Shown in pieces: positions 57,218 to 64,000 of a stretch of DNA of 64,000 nucleotides (the stretch's first letter is position 1; each line of letters opens with the position of its first letter). The notes under the pieces are model-generated. The model was not told where the DNA came from and ran no database searches. It saw nothing but the letters and a program-made list of their open reading frames with translations. Source of the DNA: JAJRZL01 sp964557855 (GTDB lineage Bacteria > Zixibacteria > MSB-5A5 > GN15 > FEB-12); contig CAZLBP010000019.1 of assembly GCA_964557855.1 (NCBI GenBank), positions 1 through 64,000 on the forward strand, read 5' to 3'. The position numbers and the translations under genes were made by a program.

Positions 57218-58729
57218 TCATCGTTCGATCGTCTGCTCACGAAGTGACGCTTCAACCTCTACATTGAAGAACTCATTGCGCAGGTACTCATGCATGAAGT
57301 AAGATGGGTCGGCCGTATCTGGAGCCAGCAGGAATTGAAACGGAATCTCGCTGTCGTAGGCGGCTATCGAATGGCACAGGGTACAATCATGGTCAATGCG
57401 TGAACCATCATCGCCGATGAGATTTTGATTGTGGCAACGGAAGCACCCGTCGTGGCCGATGAAACTCGGGTAAGCATTCCAGGTGACGTTCATTCGGTGA
57501 TGGATATTGCGGCGGTAGACATCCCGTAAGATCTCAATTGCGCTGTCGATCAGCACTGTATTACCGGTGAGCAAGTTCGGAAACTCTCGACGATAGAAGC
57601 CGTACAACTGGTTCTCTATTCCTTCCATGGCGGCCGCACTGTCGGTGTAGCCGATCGTGAGAGCGGTTACTGCTTCCCGCTTAATATAAGGCAGTTCCTC
57701 GGGCAGCAAGCCGACAACCAAACGTTTGTCGACTGCATCTTCCGGCCGTTCGTAAATATGCGTAGCGCGGTTGTGACAATCGACACAGTCCATCACTCGT
57801 GGCAACTCTTCCTCGTGGGATCCCGAGAGACGCTGATTGTAAAACCGTTTGAAACTGCCGTCCGATTGACGCGCCTCTGCCCAAATGATGGTCTCTCGTT
57901 GGTCTCGTACGGATGTATATCGTACTTCGTTTTCTTCGGCAATGTGCCAGTGGATTCCGCCCTTGCCGGCGGTTGTGCCGGTGTCGATTTTCAGACTGAG
58001 AGTCGTAAAGGCCGGGGTCGCCGTCGAGTCATTGCCGTAATGGACAAGTTGATCAATGCGAGAACCATAGAACTTGGACGGCCAATGGCATTTCTCACAT
58101 GTTTCCCGTGCCGGTCGCAACTGGTGCACCGGTGTCGGAATCGGTCGTTCGTACAGATTGAACGTCACCGAGATCATCTGCCACATGCCGTTCAGCTTGG
58201 AGTCAATCAACGCATCGACGCCTTCCCCGACGTGGCATTCCACACAGGCCACCCGGGCATGAGGGGACTCCTGGTACGTGATCCACTCGGGATGCATGAC
58301 CGAGTGACAGGCCGTACCGCAGAAGTGCGGCTCGTCCATGAATGTCAGCATGCGGCTGCCGGCAAGAGTAAGGAACACGACGTTTGCCAGAGTCAAAAGT
58401 CCCACGGTCTTGACTACGCCCGAGCCGAGAAAGCCGGCAGATGTCTTCTCTTTGTCGAATTGCTTATCAATCAGTTCCCGGGCGCTGAGGCGGCTGCGGC
58501 GCAGTTCCCACCACCAGGCGATCGCGATCAGGATAAGTCCAATAACGAAGATAACCGGCAACGCCAAATAGGATACCAGGCCGGCATACGCATTGTTGTT
58601 GATTCCCGAGACGCGCGTCAACTCGAACAGAATAAAACTGATGAACGCCGAGGTGGTGATTATCACGCCGGCTTTCCCGATTCGGTCGACGGAAACGCTG
58701 CGGATGAAGCCGACGTACCAGCGCAGCAC
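57218..58729 (-). CDS. NapC/NirT-type membrane multiheme cytochrome c (six hemes)
   Basis: A 503-residue quinol-oxidising cytochrome. Three membrane helices (about 22-40, 52-73, 105-125) precede a periplasmic domain with heme sites: an unusual C-x3-C-H at 137-142 ('CGTACH'), then five C-x2-C-H at 162, 211, 315, 429 and 449. 'MDEPHFCGTACHSVMHPEW' matches the NapC/NrfH first-heme region. It would take electrons from the quinol pool and pass them to the octaheme protein encoded next door, upstream in the operon. The two genes are 2 nt apart. Electron acceptor inferred, not seen. Confidence 0.9.
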   Translation of the reverse strand: MLRWYVGFIRSVSVDRIGKAGVIITTSAFISFILFELTRVSGINNNAYAGLVSYLALPVIFVIGLILIAIAWWWELRRSRLSARELIDKQFDKEKTSAGFLGSGVVKTVGLLTLANVVFLTLAGSRMLTFMDEPHFCGTACHSVMHPEWITYQESPHARVACVECHVGEGVDALIDSKLNGMWQMISVTFNLYERPIPTPVHQLRPARETCEKCHWPSKFYGSRIDQLVHYGNDSTATPAFTTLSLKIDTGTTAGKGGIHWHIAEENEVRYTSVRDQRETIIWAEARQSDGSFKRFYNQRLSGSHEEELPRVMDCVDCHNRATHIYERPEDAVDKRLVVGLLPEELPYIKREAVTALTIGYTDSAAAMEGIENQLYGFYRREFPNLLTGNTVLIDSAIEILRDVYRRNIHHRMNVTWNAYPSFIGHDGCFRCHNQNLIGDDGSRIDHDCTLCHSIAAYDSEIPFQFLLAPDTADPSYFMHEYLRNEFFNVEVEASLREQTIER

Positions 58730-58731
58730 GT

Positions 58732-60075
58732 CTACTCTCCTGTCTCCCTGAAAAGATGCTCGTAGATCTGCTGCATTTCACCGGTGCGGATTTGACGCGT
58801 CAGGTTTTCTGTCTCCTTATTCACCCAGGAGTGCATCGGATCGTCAGTTAACAGGTCGTCTATATAGGCATTAACCTTCGGGTTGCCATACGCTCGCGCC
58901 TGCGGTATGAGTTTGAAATAGAAATGCTTGGCTACTTCGTACATACCGTGCCACCAGGTGTAGTCCGGCCCCATCATGGCGGCCCCGTGACGGGCGCGAC
59001 GGCCTTCGTGATGCCATATTTCCCAGAACGTCCATTCGATATCATTGGAAAAACTGGCCGGCGTTTCGAGCAGGTTGTGTTCACGAACAAGCTTCATTAT
59101 TTCCGATGAGGGTTTTGCGAACTTCTCGTTGTATATCCGCACGACGGCATCGTACTGATAATAGTGACCGTCCGCGAATGACTGCCCATGACACGCGATA
59201 CAGACTCGCTTCATGTTGGCCCGTTTCTCACGCCAGTTGTCCTTATGCACCGACACTATCGGACGGAGCGTCCAACTGATCCTCTCGCCGACATCATGCG
59301 TCACCGGCATACCGGCAGCGGCCGACATGTGGCACGTGGCGCAGGAGGGCGCCACGAAATAATCCAGTCCTACAATCCAAGTATCTGACTCGAGATTCAT
59401 CTTGTGGACATTGGTATAGTACGTGTTGCCGTGCTTGGACTCTTCGTATACTTCCTTCTGGGGATGATCGGGACCGAGATGACATTTCGAACAGGCTTCC
59501 GGCTGCCGCGCCTGCGCCTTGGAGAACTCATGCCGAGTGTGACATGCATTACATGAGCCGAGCGAACCGTCCGGGTTCATCCGCCCGATTCCCGAATTCG
59601 GCCAGCTCTCTTTTGCGAGTTTGTTGGGCTGGGCGGGATCAATCTTCACGTTGGCGCCGTGGCAGCTTTCGCAGCCAAGTATCGCTACCGGATCGCCCGC
59701 GGCAATATGGGCCAGATAAGCGTCTGCGGACTCGAGAATCTGCCCCGCTTTGGCGTGATAGGAATGCTCGACCTCCGCCGCTTCCTTCTGATGGCACTTG
59801 CCGCAGTCTTTGGGTGTCACCAAAGTTGCGATGAAGGCGTCGTAATGCTCGTAGCCGTCCGGGTCCCCTTTCCGGGCCTGGTGGCAATCGATGCAAGTCA
59901 CCTTGTGAGCGGCATGCTGACCGCTGAACCATTGCCGGTACAATCCCGGTGACTTCTCCTTGTGACACGTCACACACTTGCCGGCCACATCCGTCGGCGT
60001 CTGGGCCAATGAATCTGATGAGAACTGTAATGAAGCCCCGATTGCCAGAATTGCCATTAGTCTCCACGTCTTCAT
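58732..60075 (-). CDS. Octaheme cytochrome c of the hydroxylamine-oxidoreductase-like family
   Basis: 447 residues with a signal peptide (cleavage near 'DSLAQ') and eight C-x2-C-H heme sites (Cys34, 61, 91, 135, 175, 195, 245, 292). The heme-free C-terminal helices carry 'DYTWWHGMYEVAKHFYFKL', the HAO-family signature region. HAO-like octahemes oxidise hydroxylamine or reduce nitrite/hydroxylamine. Coupling to a NapC-type quinol oxidase rather than to cytochrome c554 favours the reductive direction; that is inference. Whether the crosslinking Tyr of true HAO is present was not determined. A GGGAGG site precedes ATG 60075. Confidence 0.9.
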   Translation of the reverse strand: MKTWRLMAILAIGASLQFSSDSLAQTPTDVAGKCVTCHKEKSPGLYRQWFSGQHAAHKVTCIDCHQARKGDPDGYEHYDAFIATLVTPKDCGKCHQKEAAEVEHSYHAKAGQILESADAYLAHIAAGDPVAILGCESCHGANVKIDPAQPNKLAKESWPNSGIGRMNPDGSLGSCNACHTRHEFSKAQARQPEACSKCHLGPDHPQKEVYEESKHGNTYYTNVHKMNLESDTWIVGLDYFVAPSCATCHMSAAAGMPVTHDVGERISWTLRPIVSVHKDNWREKRANMKRVCIACHGQSFADGHYYQYDAVVRIYNEKFAKPSSEIMKLVREHNLLETPASFSNDIEWTFWEIWHHEGRRARHGAAMMGPDYTWWHGMYEVAKHFYFKLIPQARAYGNPKVNAYIDDLLTDDPMHSWVNKETENLTRQIRTGEMQQIYEHLFRETGE

Positions 60076-60537
60076 ATGTCCGATACCTCCCGGCCTGGCG
60101 GCCTAACGATGATTTCAGAACCGCTTGTGCGATTTACACGACAAGCGGCGCGACTGACCGCGGCCAGTCTTAATACCATTCAAACAGGTCGTTACTGAAA
60201 TTACGACAAACTCAGATCGTTGGCAATCTTCAATTCTGATTGTATCCGTCGGCTTTGCGCAAAGTAGAAATTGGTACGGGCTTTGCTTGGTGTAGGCGGC
60301 ATACTTTCGATGAATCAAATCCTCTGCCACAAATTCACACTGACGAAGTGCCCATAGGCTTTGTAGTATTTATGGTCGAGAGTCACAACCGTCAATTGAG
60401 CACTTCTGCGGATTGGATCGGAGACTGGTCTTACACTCCGATTACATGAAGCCTATCGGATCGAATACAGTCTGGTCCAGCGTTGGATTTCACATTCACT
60501 GTGAGTGCCGAGTTTCTTGTCGTAGTCGTAAGTCGGG
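60076..60537. other. Intergenic region between the octaheme and signalling loci
   Basis: 462 bases without a convincing gene. It contains the promoter region of the cytochrome operon (no clear box seen) and a plus-strand sigma-54-type promoter candidate at 60271-60288. Short frames look non-coding. Confidence 0.5.
60271..60288 (+). promoter_or_regulatory. Sigma-54-type promoter candidate
   Basis: TTGGTACGGGCTTTGCTT: GG at 60273-60274 and GC at 60285-60286 are separated by exactly 10 bp, as required for -24/-12 promoters (consensus TGGCAC-N5-TTGC; here TGGTAC-N5-TTGC). No plus-strand gene follows before 60538; transcription could give a small RNA or run antisense to the HD-GYP gene. Confidence 0.4.
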
Positions 60538-61890
60538 CTAAATACGCGATCTGACCACGTAAATCTCTCCTGCAATCGGATCAACCTTGGCGATCGAACG
60601 TATTCTCTCGATCGCCTGTACGGTCAACCGCGAACCCGTTGCCAGCAATAGCAGACCGCTCATGGAAAACGTATCGCGCGTTAAGACCATTCCCGGACGC
60701 AAGTCCGAAAGGCCGATCCTTAACTCATTCTCGTCGATGCTCTTCTCGTTGATTTCTTCGATGTACTGCAGCGTCTTTTCGACCAGGTTTTCCGAGTAGC
60801 GCGACCCGGACCAGCCCAGGATCGTCTGATAGGTATGTTGATAGATGAACTGTTTGTCGCCCGTTACTCTGTTGATCAGATGGTCGTACTTGTCGATGAT
60901 GCCGATTACATAGCTTTCCTGAGGAACGGACTTGGCCCTGGGACCATCCGGAAATCCGGTCCCGTCGCAATGCTCATGATGACACCGTATGAAAGCACAA
61001 ATAGCATCAAACTGCTCCAACTGCGCCAAAGTGTCGGCGCCGGTACGGGCGTGTTGCCGGTAGATCTCCAGCTCCTCGGTGCCATAGTCCGTGGGATCCT
61101 TTTCGAGCATGAACAGCGGAAAGCCCACCTTGCCGATGTCGTGCAGCAGGGCTGCAATACTGAGTTCGCTCAGCCTCGAACTGGTCAGACCGAGCTTTTT
61201 GCCCAGCCCCACCACGTGTTCGGCGACGCGTCGAGAATGGCTGCCGAGAGTGGGGCGAGTCAGTTCGATAAACGAGAAAAACACCCGGCCGCTTTCTCGC
61301 AAAGAGTTGGTCAATTTGGTATTCAGTGCCTGCGCGGTATGCAGCGCGTCCGTAAGTTGGGTCGTTCGTCGCGCGACTTTCTCCTCAAGCTGCTGATTGA
61401 CGTCCTGTAATTCTTCGTTCTGTTTTTGCGTTAACTCGGTCAGGCGGCGGTTCTCCTGCCGCACGATATGGAAGTCGACCGCCGACTTGACGGCCAGCTT
61501 CAGCTCATCATCCTTCCACGGTTTGAGAATGAACCGGAATATTTCACCGGCATTAACCGCTTCCTGCACGTCCTCCAAGCCAGCCTGCCCCGTCAGCATC
61601 ATCCGAACCATGTTGGGCCGCTTCTCTTTCACCCGAGCCAGGAACTCGGCCCCGGTCATCTGCGGCATCCGATGATCCGACACGAGCACCGCGATGTCAT
61701 GTTTTGCAATGATCTCCAGTGCCTCTTTCGGACTGTTGGCAAAGAAGTACTGCCAGGATTCGAATCCATGAAACATCCGCCGCAAAGCCTTCAGTATGTG
61801 AGACTCGTCGTCCACAAACAGAACGTTGATAGGCTTGGTCGGGCCGGCCGCCGCTTCCGTGAGCGGCTGTGACGCTGCTACTTCAGACAT
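60538..61890 (-). CDS. Response regulator with HD-GYP phosphodiesterase domain
   Basis: 450 residues. A receiver domain ('NVLFVDDESHILKALRRMF', phospho-Asp in 'VLVSDHRMPQMTG') is followed by a coiled coil (about 150-190) and an HD-GYP domain (about 210-400; 'ALLHDIGKVGFP', 'HHEHCDGTGFPDG', where GYP reads GFP). HD-GYP proteins degrade cyclic di-GMP. It overlaps the HDOD gene by 13 nt. It is last of the HK-receiver-HDOD-HD-GYP operon. Confidence 0.94.
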   Translation of the reverse strand: MSEVAASQPLTEAAAGPTKPINVLFVDDESHILKALRRMFHGFESWQYFFANSPKEALEIIAKHDIAVLVSDHRMPQMTGAEFLARVKEKRPNMVRMMLTGQAGLEDVQEAVNAGEIFRFILKPWKDDELKLAVKSAVDFHIVRQENRRLTELTQKQNEELQDVNQQLEEKVARRTTQLTDALHTAQALNTKLTNSLRESGRVFFSFIELTRPTLGSHSRRVAEHVVGLGKKLGLTSSRLSELSIAALLHDIGKVGFPLFMLEKDPTDYGTEELEIYRQHARTGADTLAQLEQFDAICAFIRCHHEHCDGTGFPDGPRAKSVPQESYVIGIIDKYDHLINRVTGDKQFIYQHTYQTILGWSGSRYSENLVEKTLQYIEEINEKSIDENELRIGLSDLRPGMVLTRDTFSMSGLLLLATGSRLTVQAIERIRSIAKVDPIAGEIYVVRSRI

Positions 61891-62708
61891 AGGCTCTCAA
61901 GCTGTGAATCGAGCTCCTTCTTCAGAGAAGTCTCCACCACTTTCTTGTCGATGTGAGACGGCAGTTTCGGCACCTGGTCTTCGGCGGGAAATGAGAAGCC
62001 ACAGTTCGATACTACGTTCTCGGCATCACAGAGGAGTCGATATTCCTGTTCGAACTCAGACGCCGGTCCATCGAGTTGCAGCTTCCGCTGCAGTAAGCCA
62101 TAAGTATAAGGCGGAAAACTCCATTTTTTGCACAACGTAACGGCGATCTCCGTATTCGAACAGGTAAACAGTTCCAACTCCACGTCTGTGTATGACCGTT
62201 CCTCAGCTTTCATCCGAGTCAGAATCTGTTTCCAGGTCTCGGGCCAGTAGTAGGCAATGATGAGCTTACCGATATCATGAATAAGTCCCACCAGATAGAC
62301 ACGATTGCTGTTCTGCAGCATCCGGCTATGCGCCAGTCTGGCAGCAACTACCGCCGTGCCGTAAGAATGCTTCCAGAACTGATTGATGTCGAAAACATCC
62401 TTCCTCGGACGCAGCTTGGACAGACCTTGAATGACGGCCGCGGCTGTTGTGATCGTCTTGATGGTGTTTATACCCAATACCAGGACCGCCTGTTCGACGT
62501 TTTCCACCGGCCTGGATAACATGTAGAACGGAGAATTCGAAGACTGGATGACCTTCATGACCAGCGACGGATCCATGGAGATAACTTCTGAGAGCTCACG
62601 CGATCCGACGTCCGGATCATCGAGTAGTAACATGAGCTTGGCCGCCACCTTGGGAAACGTCGGTAAACTCGACAAATGCTCCAGCACATCGGAAACAGCT
62701 TGTGCCAT
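61878..62708 (-). CDS. HDOD domain signalling protein
   Basis: 276 residues. The HDOD fold, related to HD but often lacking its metal site, covers most of the chain: 'LSSLPTFPKVAAKLMLLLDD', 'VSRELSEVIS'-type helices, 'SNSPFYMLSRPVENVEQAVL', 'VYLVGLIHDIGKLIIAYYW'. HDOD proteins act as adaptors in two-component and c-di-GMP signalling. A GGAGG site precedes ATG 62708 in the gap after the receiver gene. It overlaps the HD-GYP gene. Confidence 0.92.
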   Translation of the reverse strand: MAQAVSDVLEHLSSLPTFPKVAAKLMLLLDDPDVGSRELSEVISMDPSLVMKVIQSSNSPFYMLSRPVENVEQAVLVLGINTIKTITTAAAVIQGLSKLRPRKDVFDINQFWKHSYGTAVVAARLAHSRMLQNSNRVYLVGLIHDIGKLIIAYYWPETWKQILTRMKAEERSYTDVELELFTCSNTEIAVTLCKKWSFPPYTYGLLQRKLQLDGPASEFEQEYRLLCDAENVVSNCGFSFPAEDQVPKLPSHIDKKVVETSLKKELDSQLESLCLK

Positions 62709-62709
62709 C

Positions 62710-63261
62710 TTATGCCTCCTTATCTGCTAGCGAAACCGTTGTTGTCTCGCCGTGGTCGGAAGCATCCATGTCATACGTCTTCTCCTCCCGCTCTGCAGAG
62801 AACAGTTCGGGATGCTTGCTCCGAATTCTCTTGATAATGCTGTTCTTCTCCTGAAGTTCACGTTTCAAATTACTGTTGTCTTCGGCCAGCTTGTACTGGG
62901 CCAGGGCGATATTCACGGCTATCTTCAGGTCCGTGTCGTTCCATGGTTTGAGAATGAAACGATAAGCCTCACCTTCGTTGACGGCGTTCAGAATCGCATC
63001 CATATCGGAATACCCCGACAGGATAATGCGTATGGTATCCGGGGAAAACGATTTGACCTGGCGCAAGAGTTCCACTCCGTTCATTCCCGGCATAACATTG
63101 TCCGTCACCAGAACGTGAATCCTGGCTTCTTTGAATCGCTCGAGCGCCTCCTCGGCGCAGGGAGCCGTGAATATATTGACGCGCTCGCCGCGGAATAAGC
63201 GCTTCAAGGATCTGATTATGTTCGGCTCGTCGTCCACTAATAAGAGATTGTACTTATCCAT
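62710..63261 (-). CDS. Response regulator receiver protein
   Basis: 183 residues: a receiver domain ('LLLVDDEPNIIRSLKRLF', phospho-Asp in 'VLVTDNVMPGMNG', 'LSGYSDM', 'FILKPWND') plus a helical C-terminus of about 60 residues with no output domain. The receiver is closely similar to that of the downstream HD-GYP protein ('FRFILKPWKD' versus 'YRFILKPWND'), suggesting duplication. ATG 63261 is chosen; GTG 63273, overlapping the kinase stop (GTGA), is the alternative. It sits directly downstream of the kinase gene. Confidence 0.92.
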   Translation of the reverse strand: MDKYNLLLVDDEPNIIRSLKRLFRGERVNIFTAPCAEEALERFKEARIHVLVTDNVMPGMNGVELLRQVKSFSPDTIRIILSGYSDMDAILNAVNEGEAYRFILKPWNDTDLKIAVNIALAQYKLAEDNSNLKRELQEKNSIIKRIRSKHPELFSAEREEKTYDMDASDHGETTTVSLADKEA

Positions 63262-63269
63262 GCCGTGTC

Positions 63270-64000
63270 TCACTTTGTTTCTGAATTGTCTCTGCCGCCG
63301 TCGGAACTGTCCGTCGGAAGCGTAATCGTAAACTCGGTACCTACCCCCTCCTGACTCGTGACATGAATGTCTCCCTGATGCTTCTGCATGAGGCCGTAGG
63401 AGATACTCAGTCCCATGCCGGTTCCTTTGCCCGGTTCTTTGGTCGTGAAAAAGGGATCGAAGATCCGGGGCAGCACGTTCTCCGGTATACCGACCCCGTT
63501 GTCCCGCACTTTGATCTCGATCATGTTATCCTTGAAACCGGTTGCAACGGAAAGTATCCCTTTCTCGTTGACCGCGTGGGCGGCATTTATGAACAGGTTG
63601 GTGAACACCTGGACCAGTTGATTGGGAAAGCACTTAATCTCGGGCAGCTGACCGAACTCCCTGACTACCTCAAGGTTGTACTTGATTTCGTTGCGAACCA
63701 GATTGAGTGCATTGTCGATAAGTTCATTGACATGGGCCGTTTCCTTACTGTCGCCCTCAGCTCGCGCGAACGTCTTCAGGTCGATGATAATCTTGGATAC
63801 TCGCGTCAAACCGTCATGAGTCTCACTAAGCAATTCACTGATATCTTCCATGATATACGCAGTATCATTCGCCTGGCGCAGTTTGGCTATCTGCCCTCCC
63901 GGATCGGATACCGTTTCGGACGGATTGCAGCTCGCGGTCAGTTCTTCCACCTGCCGCACGTGTCGGATCAGATTCGCTACGTACCTGGACATCGTGTTGC
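63270..64000 (-). CDS. Sensor histidine kinase (partial, N-terminus beyond window)
   Basis: The last 243 codons are visible. The HATPase_c domain is complete with N box 'NQLVQVFTNLFINAAHAV', G1 'RDNGVGIP', F box 'FDPFFTTKEPGKGTGMGLS' and 'GTEFTITLP'. Before it 'DGLTRVSKIIIDLKTFARAE' is the region after the phospho-His helix; the phospho-His itself is not clearly within view. The frame stays open to the window edge, so the gene continues beyond 64000. It probably phosphorylates the receiver proteins encoded downstream. Confidence 0.93.
   Translation of the reverse strand, partial: NTMSRYVANLIRHVRQVEELTASCNPSETVSDPGGQIAKLRQANDTAYIMEDISELLSETHDGLTRVSKIIIDLKTFARAEGDSKETAHVNELIDNALNLVRNEIKYNLEVVREFGQLPEIKCFPNQLVQVFTNLFINAAHAVNEKGILSVATGFKDNMIEIKVRDNGVGIPENVLPRIFDPFFTTKEPGKGTGMGLSISYGLMQKHQGDIHVTSQEGVGTEFTITLPTDSSDGGRDNSETK

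Noticed and set aside
57117..57302. 61-codon plus-strand frame at the 3' end of the cytochrome gene
   Set aside because: Mostly antisense to the cytochrome gene, with low-complexity composition and no ribosome binding site.

Overview
The window reads as one chromosomal stretch of a Gram-negative (diderm), free-living bacterium, probably of the candidate phylum Zixibacteria or a close FCB-group relative. This assignment is inference. It rests on the dockerin-like C-terminal repeats with a 'SYLVDYLF..GPQP' pattern in the protein at 23753-24703, the TamA/TamB pair, several outer-membrane beta-barrels, an HrcA/CIRCE heat-shock operon and octaheme cytochromes. Most genes are core or central-metabolic; the accessory material is concentrated in 2.3-6.5 kb.

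Layout. 1-690: 5' part of an aldehyde dehydrogenase gene (minus strand), divergent from a secreted serpin (979-2259). 2.3-3.2 kb: hairpin-rich DNA with the remnant of a phage-tail/peptidase-G2-like gene. 3256-6508: a 3.2-kb island bounded by a 47-bp duplication of the 5' half of tRNA-Leu(UAA). It carries a two-gene overlapping operon: a winged-helix-like protein of unknown function and a PD-(D/E)XK-nuclease-like protein. It has no recognisable integrase. This is the best candidate for an undescribed system. The intact tRNA-Leu is at 6470-6555. 6.6-7.8 kb: RNase HIII and EF-P. 8.1-17.5 kb (minus strand): a heat-shock/housekeeping run in the order hrcA-grpE-dnaK-dnaJ-prmA-rsmE-prepilin peptidase-histidine kinase, with a divergent CIRCE operator upstream of hrcA. 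17.6-23.0 kb: secreted proteins, a lipoprotein, a sigma-54 (NtrC-type) response regulator and a beta-barrel protein. 23.2-24.7 kb: a HIT protein and a cohesin/dockerin-like secreted protein. 24.9-32.1 kb: an information-processing run, rpsU-yqeY-cvpA, then mutS2-dnaG-recN.

32.3-48.3 kb is a tight alpha-glucan/trehalose operon: glgE, treS-maltokinase fusion, glgB, treZ, a GH57 gene, treY and malQ. It encodes both the route from trehalose to glucan (TreS-Mak, GlgE, GlgB) and the route from glucan back to trehalose (TreY, TreZ), so the operon alone could run a closed storage cycle. 48.3-54.2 kb: tamB and tamA (minus strand). 54.2-56.7 kb: small envelope-stress and outer-membrane genes (CsbD, GlsB/YeaQ-like, two beta-barrels, a glycine-zipper protein). 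57.2-60.1 kb: a membrane NapC/NirT-like hexaheme quinol oxidase and an HAO-like octaheme cytochrome, a likely respiratory pair acting on nitrogen oxides. 60.5-64.0 kb: a signalling operon of a histidine kinase (cut by the window end), a receiver protein, an HDOD protein and a REC-HD-GYP protein.

No rRNA, CRISPR array or complete insertion sequence was seen. Only one complete tRNA was found. All functional statements come from motif reading by eye; no database search was run.
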